From positions 22,308,785 through 22,372,784 of the forward strand of contig NW_020954625.1 of NCBI RefSeq assembly GCF_900497805.2: 64,000 nt of DNA. The letters run 5' to 3'. The notes beneath the pieces are model-generated. The model was given only the letters and a program-made list of their open reading frames with translations, had not been told where the DNA came from and searched no databases. Below, piece by piece: positions 53,805 to 64,000 of the stretch. A program made the translations under genes and the position numbers. The DNA is from Vombatus ursinus. Its lineage: Eukaryota > Chordata > Mammalia > Diprotodontia > Vombatidae. How positions within the stretch are numbered: position 1 is the first letter of the stretch; each line of letters starts with the position of its first letter.

Positions 53805-54660
53805 AGGAAATCACAGAATTTCAGAGGTAGAACAGAGAACAGAGGACTTGTCTAACCTTTTCCTAAACAAGGATTTGGTTTACAACACACCTGACAAGTG
53901 GCCATCCGGCCTTTGCTTCAAACCTTCTGCCAAGGGAACCCCCAGCACCCCCAAGGCAGTACCTTTCACTTCGGAAAAGCAGTCATGGTTAGGAAAGTCT
54001 GCCTCCCAGGAAGCCCAGGTCTGCCTGTCTGCAAATTCCCTCCAATGCTGCATCCATCAGGGCACAGGCAGATCAAAACGTGTTCCTCTACATCCCTTCG
54101 AATACTTAGAGAGAGCCACTTTGCTTTCCCTAAGTGACTTACTCTCCATATCAAACCTCCTCATGGTTCAGGTTGTTTCCTCTTTGTTTCCAAGCTAAGC
54201 CTCAGGGCACATCATTTTCAAACTCTTCTCTCTTCTCTCATCCTGCTCACCTGGTTAGGCAGGTAAGTGGCCCAGTGAAGGAAGCATTGAACCCGAAGTC
54301 AGGAAGTCCTGAGTTCAAATGTGAGCCTCAGACACTTAATAGATGTATGACTTTCAGTTTTTACATCTTAACAACTGGGAATTATAAAAGCATCTTCATC
54401 CCAAAATGGTTGTGAGGATGAAATGAGATACCTGTAAAGTGCTTTGCAAAACACAGAGTCAAACAAAAGCAACTTATTACTGTCATTATTGTTACAATTT
54501 ACTATCATTATTGTTGTTATTATTATTACTATTACCTTCTTCCAAATGCTTATCAATGTTCTTTCTACAATATGATGCTTAGAATTGAACACAAAATGCC
54601 AGCTGGGGTCTAACCAGGTCTACCAGCTTCCTAGTGCCATATAGCCTGACTCATCCAGGC
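53805..54660 (-). mobile_element. CR1/L3 LINE split by a SINE
   Basis: 53805-54240 ('cacctgacaagtggccatcc', 'ggcctttgcttcaaaccttc', 'tcgaatacttagagagagcc') and 54536-54660 ('cttatcaatgttctttctac', 'tagaattgaacacaaaatgc', 'tggggtctaaccagg') are consecutive parts of the antisense L3 order. Confidence 0.8.
54258..54535 (+). mobile_element. CORE-SINE inside L3
   Basis: 'gaagtcaggaagtcctgagt', 'agcctcagacacttaataga', 'atggttgtgaggatgaaatg', 'gtaaagtgctttgcaaaac', ending in TTA repeats. Confidence 0.8.
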
Positions 54661-54699
54661 TGAGATCAAATTTGCCTTTTGGTGACCATCTCACACTGC

Positions 54700-55040
54700 C
54701 CCTAAAATCATAGAATATGAGAATTAGAAGGAACCTCAAAAACCTTCTAGTCCCATGTGTATCTAACCAAGAATTGTCCTTCCAATCTCTCTGACAAGTG
54801 CTCATCTAGCCTTAGCTTGGAGGCCTGGCGGTGAGAAGGAAGCCACTATGTCCCACGGCAGCCCATTCTATGGCTGAATAGTTCTAATGGCTACAGTTTC
54901 CCCTCTCTTGAAATTAATGCTTCAGCAAGTATTTATGAAGCATATGCTATGTGCCAAGGGCTGTGCTAAAAAGAGTTGACACAAAAATAAAAATGAAATA
55001 GACCCCAAACTCCACGAACATCTACCATTTCTTACAATAA
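54700..55040 (-). mobile_element. CR1/L3 3' end, then L2 end, both antisense
   Basis: 54700-54900: 'gagaattagaaggaacctca', 'gacaagtgctcatctagcc', 'cacggcagcccattctatg'. 54905-55040: 'tcagcaagtatttatgaagc', 'atgctatgtgccaaggg'. Confidence 0.75.
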
Positions 55041-55342
55041 ACATTTCTTCTGACCTCTGTCCACAAGACAGAAATGTGCTCTGGGCCCTTATTTCTATGT
55101 ATAATGAAACACCTTTTCCCAGGTACAAGTATATATAAAGCAAAGGACACACCAGTGCAAGGAGTCATCTCAGCATAAAACTTGGTTCTGATTAGGAGAT
55201 AAATAACTCACAATGGAATCTCTCCGTCTGCATTTCCCATGAGGTTTTCAAGACCAGGCAATTTCTAGTACAGATCCTGCCCTCCAGGGGCCCTGAAGTA
55301 CTTCAGATTTTTCTAGTACCACTGTCCTGTTATATCTCAGTC
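55041..55342. other. Unassigned stretch
   Basis: No repeat recognised. Confidence 0.35.
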
Positions 55343-55537
55343 AGGCTGATTTCCCCTCTCCTTGCTATTATGGCCGATAACTTCCTTTCCAAGTTGGGCT
55401 ACTAATTAAGAATCCTACCTCCTCAAATTGTTTTTGTTTTTTTTCCAAATTAACTCTATTGTCTTCCATAACTCTCCCCCAACTGCCCAGATCCTTTTCT
55501 CTTTATTCATTATTTTCTGGATATTATTTTCTAGAAG
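55343..55537 (+). repeat. Unnamed dispersed repeat, copy B
   Basis: Second copy of the repeat at 52255-52467, same strand, about 3.1 kb away. I do not recognise the family. Confidence 0.8.
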
Positions 55538-56364
55538 ATCTCACTACAGCTGAGGACCACCATTCCACCTAAACTCACCTAAGCAACAAACAGGTACAGG
55601 AGGTTTATAAATGGATTTTTGAAAATGAAAGAAAAATACCCACTCAGTCAAACACATATAACAAGCTAAATGGTCAATATCAAAACTGAACTGCTTGGCT
55701 ACATATGTTTCCTCTCCCACCTCACTCCATCCCTACCTCATAACCTTTTCACACTGTGTCTTCTATAAATGGCACACCTGGAAAGCCCCCACCTGGAATT
55801 TCTGTGCATACTTATTAATGTGTTGTTTGGCAGTGGAAGGTGTGAAATGGTGTTGCTTCTCAATTCCCATTTGTTCCTTTAAAAAAACCTTATGAGGTTG
55901 GTTTGTTCTGACATTGTTTGCTCAGATTTCAATTCTATTATTTACTTCTGGTTTCTGGGTTACATACTATTTAAGAAGTTATTTCTTCTCAGAGGTTAGA
56001 GAAGGGCTAATATTCTGGCTGAAAACTTCAAGGCTATTTTTAATTATTCATCTGTGTTTCTACTGAGCAGCTGGTCAGTCTCTTGATATTATCTCTTGTG
56101 CCTTCAGAAATCATAAAGTTCTGTTTCTGAGCTCTTGCCCAAATGCTTACCAAGTAGTTTTTTTCACTGAATGAGTTAACAGCCCATATTCAACTTTCTT
56201 CATTGTTAACATTTAATTTTGGTTCTGAATATGCCCGAATTGGAAGAGTCTCATCATTTTTTCTTTGGCCTAACTACAACAGAAAACATTTTATTGCCAG
56301 GCCTTGTGACTTTTAACTATTCTGGGCTTTTCTCTGGCAGCATTCAAAGTCCCTTGTATGATGG
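55538..56364. other. Unassigned stretch, about 0.8 kb
   Basis: No repeat or exon recognised; T-rich. Confidence 0.4.
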
Positions 56365-57000
56365 AACAGAGAGAATTGCAAAATTTCTGAGCTCGAAAAA
56401 TACCTTAGCATTCATCTAGTCCAATCAACACCAAAAAAAAATGTATTCTCTCATCTAAATCCCCAATGAGCGGTCAATCCAGCCTTCGCTTGAAGACCCC
56501 TAGTGATGGGAAAACAGCCCCCTCTTGAGGCAGCTCATTCCACACTGAGGGAGCACTCCTCGTTAGGAAATTTTTCCTTGTGACAAGCCAGAATTGGCCT
56601 CTTTCCTCTACAAAATGTAAGCTTCTCAAGGGCAGGTCAATCTTATTTGTTTTCACTTAGCACGGTGCCTGGCACAAAATAAATGCATGCTGTACTTACC
56701 TCTCTGTCTGTCTGTCTGTCTGTCTTTTTTCCCCACTGGCCCCAGTTCTTCCCTCTGTGCCCAATAACCCAACGCTAATCTCTTCTAAATCAGATCCCTG
56801 CACATGCTCAAAGGCAGATATCACAGCTCTCCCCTCCTCGAGGTCTTCTCATTCTTAGGTGACACAAACCCAGCTCCTTCAATTGATCATCACATAACAC
56901 GAACTTGAACTTGAGGACCTTCACCATCTCAGTTGTCCTCCTGATGCTCTCCAGCTTACCAGCATCCTTCATACAAGACAATGTATTCGTGCAAAGTTTT
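56365..57000 (-). mobile_element. CR1/L3 LINE split by an L2 tail
   Basis: 56365-56605 ('ccttagcattcatctagtcc', 'gaggcagctcattccacact', 'ggaaatttttccttgtgac') and 56730-57000 ('cactggccccagttcttccc', 'ccttcaccatctcagttgtc', 'gatgctctccagcttacc') are in continuous antisense L3 order. Confidence 0.85.
56608..56728 (+). mobile_element. L2 3' end with (TCTG)n
   Basis: 'aaaatgtaagcttctcaagg', 'agcacggtgcctggcacaaa', then a (TCTG)n run at 56702-56726. Sits inside the L3 copy. Confidence 0.8.
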
Positions 57001-57304
57001 ATGCAAACCTTAAAATGGCATGGAAATGCCAGATCTTCTTGTTCTTTGGACCGGAGCTGAGACTTTATCAGTATAGGGAAAGCCTGCTGAGTAAACATTC
57101 TCTACCAATGCACTTTCTTGACCACTCATGCCTTCAGAGAGTTGCCAGGGGCTCTGAAAGGTTAAGTGATTGGCCCAGTAGCCCACAGCTTGACAGTGTA
57201 TGCCAACCTGGTCTCTCACCAGGACCTCTAGCCAACATGCACCAAGATGCTCCTAAAGTTTGGAAAATCCTTTACACACAATAATCTTGTGAACTCTGTG
57301 GAGG
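57001..57304. other. Unassigned stretch
   Basis: 57160-57225 has an antisense SINE trace ('ggttaagtgattggcccag'). Confidence 0.4.
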
Positions 57305-57600
57305 AATCACAGAAGCATAGGTTTAGAGATGCAAAGGGACCTTACAGGTCATCAGGCCAATCCCTCAACTTACAAATAAGGAATTCATATCGAAGTATCC
57401 TTCTCCATATCAGTCAGTAGCTGCACTTTAGTTTATAGGTTTAGAGATTTAAAGTTGAAAGGGATCTTAGATGTCATCACACCCATTCTCCTCAGTGTTT
57501 AGATGAAGAAATTGAAGCCCAGAGTCACATATTCAGTAAGTGTCTTAGATGGAATTCAAACTCAGGTTTACCTGACTCTATCCATCATACCAGACTGCTC
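57305..57600 (-). mobile_element. Two MIR3-like copies
   Basis: 57305-57390 'ggtttagagatgcaaaggga'; 57430-57600 'aaagttgaaagggatcttag', 'gaaattgaagcccagag', 'aattcaaactcaggtttacc'. Confidence 0.75.
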
Positions 57601-57699
57601 TAATCTATCATCAGAGGACCAGGGATAAAAGAACAAAAGGAGTATCACTAAACTTTTGACTACCAGGAAATAATTTGTTTGATTTTCTCATCCACAGAA

Positions 57700-57910
57700 A
57701 CTGAAACGAGTCTGTGGAAAGAATGATGATCTAGATCCAGGAAAATCTGGGTTCAGATGCTACCTCAGGCACTTAACTAGCTGTGGGATCCTGAGCAAGT
57801 CACTAAATATTTTTGAGTTTCATTCAATTTCCTGATCTGTAAATTGGGGAGAAGGGTGGACTAAATGCCCTCTAAGATTGCTTCCAACTGTAAATCTGTG
57901 ATCTCATGAC
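57700..57910 (+). mobile_element. MIR3-like copy
   Basis: 'aaatctgggttcagatgcta', 'tttcctgatctgtaaattgg', 'ggactaaatgccctctaaga', 'gtaaatctgtgatctcatg'. Full length. Confidence 0.8.
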
Positions 57911-57934
57911 CTAAAATGAAACAATCAACTAAGG

Positions 57935-58088
57935 CAGGAGTTGTAAAACTTTTTGTTGTTGTTGTTAAGACTACTCGGGCAGTATGGTGAAGCCTACTGG
58001 ACCCTTCCTAGAATGTTTTCAAATTATGTGAAATAAAAAACATAGAATTTCAAAAGAAAGCAAATATGTTTATATTCAGTTATCAGTG
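57935..58088. mobile_element. hAT transposon fragment
   Basis: 'atggtgaagcctactggacc', 'cttcctagaatgttttcaaa' and 'tatattcagttatca' are the same family as 42046-42252 in the opposite orientation. The right end is missing. Confidence 0.6.
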
Positions 58089-58208
58089 GTCTATCCTGAC
58101 GAAGGAATGTCAGTGGTCTATTCAAAACTGCAGAAACTCTTAAGACAAATAAATTCCCTGTTCTGTAGAAGTAACAAAATTGCTATTTAAATAGTATTAT
58201 ATATGACA

Positions 58209-58432
58209 GCACAGCTAGGTGGCGCAATGGAGTCAGAAAGACCTGAGTTCAAATATGGCCTCAAATACTTGCTAGATGTGTGACCCTGGACAAGTCACTT
58301 AACCCCTTTGCCTCGGTTTCCTCAACTGTAAAAATGAGCTGGAGAAGGAAATTGCAAACCACTCCAGTATCGTCGCCAAGAAAACCCCAAATGGAGAGAT
58401 GAAGAGTCAAATACGACTGAGACAATAGAACA
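58209..58432 (+). mobile_element. MAR1-type SINE with a head deletion
   Basis: 'cagctaggtggcgcaatgg' runs directly into 'agtcagaaagacctgagttc', lacking about 15 bases of the usual head. The core and tail ('ccactccagtatcgtcgcca', 'aatacgactgagac') are present and still hold CpGs. Confidence 0.9.
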
Positions 58433-58489
58433 ATATATGAGTATATATATGAGATATATGTGTAAATTTTAATATTATTATTATCATTT

Positions 58490-58950
58490 ATAAAACCATT
58501 GGATCTGGGATCAAAGGACCTGGGTTTGCATCCCAGATCAGCCACTTACTGTGTCACTTTGGGCAAGCAAATTAACCACCTGGAGTCTCAGTTTCCTTCT
58601 CTGTAAATTGGGGGCTTTGTACTCACATGTCTATGTAGACCTCTGGGTCATCCACAAATGAGAAACTTCTGAGGTGCATTATCCTCAGCCATGTAATATA
58701 ATTTGGAGAATATGATTTTTTTTAATGGTCTGGAGACCTGTATTCAAATCCTTCTTCCATATACGATCTGTATAACTTGGGTAAGTGTCTTCCCTCTCTG
58801 ATACTCAAATTTGTTCAGCTACAAAACATGAGTGTAGACTAAATTATCACCAAGATCAAATCCAAAAAGCATTTGTGAAATGCACATGACTGGGGGTGTA
58901 GACAAAATGGCCAACAGTCTCTACCTTCAAGCAGTTCAAACACTACAGAA
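58490..58950. mobile_element. Two sense MIR3-like copies and an antisense L2 end
   Basis: 58490-58645 'cctgggtttgcatcccagat', 'gtctcagtttccttctctgt'. 58725-58858 'gtctggagacctgtattcaa'. 58860-58950 'gcatttgtgaaatgcacatg', 'accttcaagcagttc' (L2, minus). Confidence 0.65.
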
Positions 58951-59559
58951 AAGTCCCTTCCAACAAGCCTGTCATTTGCACCACGGAGAGCACCAGACAT
59001 AGATTCTGCAGTGATTCTGCTAGAATTTCCAAGTTTCATGGCAGCAAAGGAAAGATGGTTACTCTCAGATGACTGTCTTAGACTGGAGAATTTAGAGAAA
59101 GCAAACACTTGCCCTCATGTACTGGAATGAGATGCAGAAAAGCAACATCTGTAAGTGGGAGGTACTCCTTTGAAAGGGGCTGCAGAGGGCCTTTGAAAGA
59201 CTTATTCTCTAAATTTAGCAAGTTGTATTTTCCACAAATGGTTGTATTTACCTCCCGCTGGGCAGCTGCTCACAAAAAGCACCCAGGTAGCTTTCAGCAG
59301 GCGCTCCTCTCACAGCGTGCTTGGCATCCTTGAGTTTCAATTTCCTAACTCAGAGCCCACCATGGCACTTTGCAGTGAGCAAGCTAAAATCAGAGTGATA
59401 AATTTTATTTCCAGCTGTTTGTAGATACTATAAATTCCTCAATAAGAGAAAAAGGTTCTATTCACATCTGAGTAATCTAAAACATTAATGATGTGGGAAA
59501 CAGGGACACATCTACAGCTAGAGAAAATGGGTTTGAATCTTGCCTGTGCCACTTACAAG
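58951..59559. other. Unassigned stretch, about 0.6 kb
   Basis: No repeat or exon recognised, apart from a weak sense SINE trace at 59520-59560. Confidence 0.4.
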
Positions 59560-60085
59560 TAAAAAGGCATTCAGTAAGTACTTACTAAACACTGAGCAAA
59601 ATGTGGGGGATACAGATGACTAACTCTGATAGACAGCCCTTCTCAGCAATGCAAGGATCTAGGACATCTCCAAAAGACTCATGATGGAAAATGCTATCCA
59701 CATCCAGAGAAAAAAAATATGGAGTTTGAATGTAGATTGAAGCATACTGTTTGCTCTTTTTCTTTTGTTTCATTTTGTTGCTTCTTTCCTGTGGTTCCTC
59801 CTATTGGTTCTAATTCTTCTTTAAAACATGACTAATGTGAAAATATGTTTAATAGGAATGTATATGTAGAGCCTTTATCAGATTGCACACCATCTTGGGG
59901 AGGAAGGCAGAGAAAGAGGGGGAGAAAATTTAAAACAAAAGCTTATGGAAGTGAACGTTGAAAACTAAAATTAAATTAATTTTTAAAAAATGCAGAGTCC
60001 CTGCCCCTTAAAAACTTGCCTTCTAATGACAGAAACAATACACAGAGGGTAATGGTGATTAGAGAGGGGCATTTAGGTCCAAGAA
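59560..60085 (-). mobile_element. L2 3' end split by an L1
   Basis: 59560-59611 ('cagtaagtacttactaaaca', 'gggggatacag') and 59993-60085 ('gagtccctgccccttaaaaa', 'cttgccttctaatgacag') are continuous antisense L2 once the L1 is set aside. Confidence 0.75.
59612..59990 (+). mobile_element. Short L1 3' end inside L2
   Basis: 'gacagcccttctcagcaatg', 'ctcatgatggaaaatgctat', 'gtagagcctttatcagattg', 'agtgaacgttgaaaactaaa', A-rich end. Same subfamily as 30315-30647. A target duplication is not clear. Confidence 0.85.
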
Positions 60086-60274
60086 ATTAAAAGAACAGTG
60101 AGAGAAGGAGGAGGGATGACTATGCATTCCCCTCCCCATTCAGGAACAATGGCAAAGCTCATTTGATACTAGTCCGTGGTTCTTATTACCTGTACGGGAA
60201 CAAGTCAGTCCGCCATCTGAGCTCCAGAGTCCACAAATGTGAAATCCAGAGGTTGTGCGTGGTGGCTTCCAAGG

Positions 60275-60350
60275 CCCCTCCCAGCCCTAAATCTCTAGTC
60301 TGATGACCTCTAAAAGCCTTTCTAGCTATAGATTTCGTGATCCTAAAATG
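60275..60350 (+). mobile_element. Doubled MIR3 tail
   Basis: 'ccctcccagccctaaatctc' and then 'gatgacctctaaaagccttt' with 'agctatagatttcgtgatcc': the terminal part occurs twice. Confidence 0.6.
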
Positions 60351-60606
60351 CTTAAATGATTTGCCTTAACTTTCAATAAAGGCCACTGGAAGACTTTTTT
60401 TTTTTTTTGAGGGGAGGAGGTCAGGGATTCGAAAGAAGCAAGAGATTTTGCTTGTCTAAATGTATAATAGCCCATTTGGCCAACTTGATAAAGCAAAGGC
60501 TATGCCCCATGGTCACAATGGCAATTGCTAAGGCTTTGTGCTCCCACAATGAAAAAGCACACAGTAAAGTAATTAATTATAATAATATTACAAAGTAATT
60601 CATAGC
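60351..60606. other. Unassigned stretch with poly-T
   Basis: A 12-T run near 60397; otherwise nothing recognised. Confidence 0.35.
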
Positions 60607-60805
60607 TTGTCACTAAGTGGCACAGTGAATTGAATGCTGGGTTTGGAATCAAGATGATCTGAGTTGAAATTTAACCTCAGACATGTACTAGTTGTGTGAC
60701 CGTGGGCAAGAAATGAGCTGGAGAAGGAAATGGCAAACCACGGCAGTATCTTTGCCAAGAAAACTCCAAACGGGTCCCAGAGAGTCAGCCGTGACTTAAC
60801 AACAT
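60607..60805 (+). mobile_element. MAR1-type SINE with internal deletion
   Basis: 'agtggcacagtgaattgaat', 'tgtgaccgtgggcaag' jumps straight to 'aaatgagctggagaagg', losing the 'cttaaccctgtttgcctcag' part. The tail 'aactccaaacgggtcccag' is present. Confidence 0.85.
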
Positions 60806-60866
60806 AAACTACGTGATTAATGTAAAATTGTTCACTTAAATTTAAAATTAAAGCAATTGATTTAAA

Positions 60867-61100
60867 ATAACAATAGCTAGCATCTCTACAGAGCTTCAAG
60901 GTTTGCTAAGTGCCTTAACGTTATCTCATTGGATTCTCACAAGGATGGAGACCTAAGGTCCAAGGGTATCACCGGCCAGCTGTGAGAATTGGGGCAAGTC
61001 ATTTGACCTCTCTGTAGTTCAGTATCTTTTTCTGTAAAATGAAGAGGTTACACTAAATTGCCTTCGAGGCTTTGTCCGAGCTCTGAAATTCGGGATCCTC
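60867..61100. mobile_element. MIR (antisense) then MIR3-like (sense)
   Basis: 60867-60945 'caatagctagcatctctaca'; 60965-61100 'gggcaagtcatttgacctct', 'tttctgtaaaatgaagagg', 'ccgagctctgaaattcggga'. Confidence 0.7.
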
Positions 61101-61519
61101 TAATTGGCAAATGGCCTAGAAACTCTGCTGCCCCAGCCTCTCATTGCTGGCCCCTTCCTATTTTGAGGTTTCCTTTTTTCTTCATTATCTTTTATGATTT
61201 CATTTCTCTGTCACTGGAGAAAAGTTATTGTGTCTTCCTCAGTGTTTATCGCTGCTAGCAGAGCAGCGTCACAATGGAACAGGTTTGAGATGGAAAGTTC
61301 ATAAAAATGGAGATGAATCGTGCTGCCCAGGGGAGAGATCCCTCATGGGAGGCAGGACAAAGGGAGAATGGCAAATTGAACTATTGAGATGCGTCTCTAA
61401 CTTTTTCTCCTTTAATATTTTTATTACATGATAATTAATATGAAAAATAGCATCCTGAGTGAGACCAAGAATCCAGTTCCTACCCAGAACAGCCAAGGAG
61501 CCTAACTTCGTTGCAGAAA
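61101..61519. other. Unassigned stretch
   Basis: No repeat recognised. Confidence 0.35.
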
Positions 61520-61955
61520 GATGAAGCCACCTCTCTAGAGTTCATCTCCTCACCTCTAAAATGGGGGTGGCCCCATTATATGACTCACCTTGGAGTGCTA
61601 GGGTAAATATCAGACAAAGATAATGCCTGTGTGCTTTGAAAAACTTAAAGTGCTATGTAAATTTCTGTTATTAGTTATTATATGCATCTGCTTGTCTTGT
61701 GACTTAATGAACAGAACACTGGAGTTTGAATCCAAAAGAGCTGGGTGGAAATCCTGCTCAGATCTTTCACTGCCTGTGAAATATGGGCAAACTCTTTCCT
61801 TTCTCTGAACCTCAGTTTCCTCATCTGAAAAAATGAAGGTAATATGCAAAGCTCTAACTTCCCAGAGTTGAGAGTCAAATGAGATAATACTTGTAAGGCA
61901 CTTAGCACGGTGCCTGGCACATAGTAGGAATAACTGCTTATGCCCTTTCCTCTTC
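61520..61955 (+). mobile_element. Two MIR copies
   Basis: 61520-61680 'cacctctaaaatgggggtgg', 'agtgctatgtaaatttctg'. 61693-61955 'gtttgaatccaaaagagctg', 'cctcagtttcctcatctgaa', 'ggtgcctggcacatagtagg'. Confidence 0.75.
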
Positions 61956-62849
61956 CCTTTCCTATTAGATGTCTGCTATGATTATTATCACTGGCTTTCT
62001 TCTCAGGAAGCTCTGCCATAAAGCACCCTTTGGCTAATAATTTTGTCCATTTTCAAATGTCACTTATGGATGGACAGCGCTTACCTGTGGGCTATGAAAA
62101 GTCTGAGCTTTCCTATGGTATTAGCAAAGAGTTTAGCTGCAAGAAAAATTGCACATAGCAAATCCGGAAGGTTCTTCACTACACATACCATTTACCCTCC
62201 TGTACTTATTGGGACCGTTGCCACTGCAAGAACAGCATGCCCCACCTGGTAAGCAGCTGCTTCATGAGTAATGAGTCATAATTCCTTATTAGAGTAAAAG
62301 GCTATAGAACCAATCCCACTGCTAAGTTACTCATCTCTGTGTTGGTTAATATGACTCTCATCAAAAGACCATAAGGTGAATTTTGCCGGCAAACTGGTAT
62401 GGAGGTTCAGCTGAAGTACGTTATCACTGATAAATCACAGCCATCTGCCGTTGGAAGCCAGGAAGATCCTGGCTTGGCAAGCTGCTCCCTGATTGGCTGG
62501 TGTGCACACCTGTCCCCAGACATGGTGTCCTTGGAGTCAGGCTGCCCCTCAGAGCCTGTGCTGATTACACTGCACTGATGACTGAAGAGCCCTTCATCAA
62601 GACCTCCTGACAGCCTGAGTCACTTTATGGGGTTGTGTGTCCATGTCCCCAGATGAGTCAAGAACAGAGGCAGCAAAAATAAAAGATGGGTGTAGAGTGA
62701 CCTCGTCCACCAAATGGACCAACCCAGATTCCTATTTTGTTAGCACCTTATCTTTCCACTTGAGTTCTAGAAAACAGGGCAGCCCAGGCAACACCAGACC
62801 TATTCCCATTCAAGAGCATGAGACTTGGTATGGCTTGTGCTGAAGTCCT
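61956..62849. other. Repeat-poor stretch, about 0.9 kb
   Basis: No repeat recognised. 62243-62279 packs cacctg, cagctg and atgagtcat (E-box and AP-1-like words) with a splice-donor-like ctg/gtaagc at 62246-62254. Function unproven. Confidence 0.5.
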
Positions 62850-62988
62850 GAGGAGCAGAAGGAACACTGAGCTTGAGTTAGATGATCTGGGTTTGAATCC
62901 TTTCTATGCTGCTTACTGCCTGGGTGACCTTGGCCAGGTCACTCTGTAAGTCCTCCTTTCCTCACCAGCAACATGAAAGGGTTGAATT
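62850..62988 (+). mobile_element. MIR3-like copy
   Basis: 'atctgggtttgaatcctttc', 'gggtgaccttggccaggtca' and 'gggttgaattcag'. Confidence 0.75.
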
Positions 62989-64000
62989 CAGTCAATCAAG
63001 AAGCCCTTAAGTGTTTTCCACATGCTGGACACTTGACTAGATGCTTGGGATACAAAGAAAATGGTTGAAACAATCCCTATCCCCAAGGAGCTCACATTCT
63101 ATGAGGGAAGCTAACAAGTGCAATATTTAAGCATATGCTGAATAAATAAAAAGAGCAGAAATACGAAGACATCGATGGTGGATCAGGTAGTTTGAGAGGG
63201 AGCCACGAGCAGCTAGGGGAAATCGGGAAGAGCTTCATGTAGAAGGCGGTGTTAGGAGGCAAAAGTGAGGAGTGAGTGCATGCTAGGCATGGAGGGTAGA
63301 TCATGCAAAGCATGATGACGGGAGATAGATGTCACTCATAAAAGACAAAGGACCAATCCAGCCGGAATGTAGAGTGTGAGAAGGGGGGTTTTGTCCAATG
63401 AAGTGGGACCAGGTTGGAAAAGGCATTCAAAGCTAAACCCAGAAACTTACTACATTTGATCCTAGAGCCACTAGAGTTGACTAAGTAGGGGAGTGGCACG
63501 GCCAGAATTTCACTTATGAAAAAACACTTTCTAGTGACTCTAAGGAAAAGTACTAAATAAGATAAGCTAAAGCAGTGAGAAATTTGAGGCAGAGATGTAA
63601 GCCAAGTGAGAAGTGAGGAAGGCCTGAGCTAAGGCAGCAGTTGGGAGAGTAGAAATGGGGCAAAAAGTGAGCAATGTGAAATGGAAATGCACAGATGGGA
63701 CAAGTGATTGGAGGGAAGTGATGGAGAGGAGTGGAGTGGTTAAGGATTATGCCAAGGTCATGCACCTAGGAGACTGGAAAGATGGTAGTGCCTTCACCAG
63801 AAACAGGGAAGTTTAGATGGTGACCAGGCTTGGGGGAGAAGGCAGAAAATAACTTTGGTCCAGTATCTGTTGATGTTGAGACATCTCCAGGACATTCAGT
63901 TTGAAATGTCCCTTGGTAATAAGTGCCATAGGACTGAAGCTCTCGGGGAAGAGACTGGAGCTCCATACACAGATCTTGGAGTCACCTGAACAGAGATGAC
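62989..64000 (-). mobile_element. Long L2 copy, antisense, cut by the window end
   Basis: Ordered antisense L2 blocks: 'ctggacacttgactagatgc', 'ccccaaggagctcacattct', 'ttgatcctagagccactaga', 'gggaagtttagatggtgacc', and at the edge 'tcttggagtcacctgaacag', the antisense of the residues just after the reverse-transcriptase YADD site (here decayed to about SGDSKI). Frame broken many times. The longest single element in the window. Confidence 0.8.

Noticed and set aside
1-64000. Endogenous retroviruses or LTR elements
   Set aside because: I looked for paired long direct repeats with TG...CA ends and for gag, pol or env protein patterns and saw none; the one close direct duplication (8925/9968) lacks LTR ends.
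1-64000. CRISPR arrays, operons, ribosome binding sites
   Set aside because: The DNA is vertebrate; tandem arrays here are microsatellites or a minisatellite without spacers.

Overview
The window is vertebrate nuclear DNA and looks marsupial. Its youngest interspersed repeats are tRNA-headed CORE-SINEs of the marsupial kind: a long form with a BovB/RTE-like tail (called 'MAR1-type' here) and a short form ending in AACCCCAATTGCC plus poly-A (called 'WSINE1-type'). With them are marsupial-style L1 3' ends and many old MIR, MIR3, L2 and CR1/L3 copies. I cannot tell an American from an Australian marsupial from the sequence alone. All family names are from memory of consensus sequences, not from a database search. 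In the entries, '+' for a MIR or SINE copy means the strand that reads CTCAGTTTCCTC; '-' copies read GAGGAAACTGAGG on the given strand.

I find no convincing host protein-coding exon, no intact RNA gene, no CRISPR array and no recognisable endogenous retrovirus or LTR. Long open frames are few and most of those I checked overlap repeats. The window reads as intergenic or deep intronic DNA, so the annotation is mainly a map of transposon layers, tandem repeats and the unique stretches between them.

Layout. 1-6 kb: CR1/L3 copies, an L1 tail and L2 tails. 6-12 kb: MIR/MIR3 copies, a small hAT transposon (8424-8622) and a near-identical 235-bp direct duplication (8925-9159 and 9968-10202). 12-19 kb: L2, including an ORF2-end-plus-3'UTR copy at 14660-15245, MAR1-type SINEs and an old L1 end. 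19-21 kb: microsatellites, an inverted repeat enclosing a 10-N gap, and a GAA tract. 21-31 kb: L2, MIR, a hAT copy split by a 5'-truncated L1 (25491-26430), L3, and a short L1 with a perfect target duplication (30298-30664). 31-37 kb: L1, SINEs, a long unique stretch (32194-33580), purine tracts, and an L1 that may carry a 3' transduction (36041-36651). 37-47 kb: SINE-in-SINE and hAT-in-LINE nests, a 300-bp purine tract, and unique DNA at 41076-42009. 47-56 kb: unique DNA, a 16-bp minisatellite (49965-50028), two copies of an unnamed repeat (52255-52467, 55343-55537), a decayed 7SL-like fragment (52757-52849) and split L3 copies. 56-64 kb: L3, MIR3, hAT and L1-in-L2 nests, ending in a 1-kb antisense L2 that reaches its reverse-transcriptase core at the window edge.

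The relative order of activity can be read from the nests. L2, L3, MIR and MIR3 are the substrate. hAT elements landed in them, and L1, MAR1-type and WSINE1-type copies came last, several still flanked by target-site duplications of 12-17 bp. I did not find a new gene system here; the best leads are structural.
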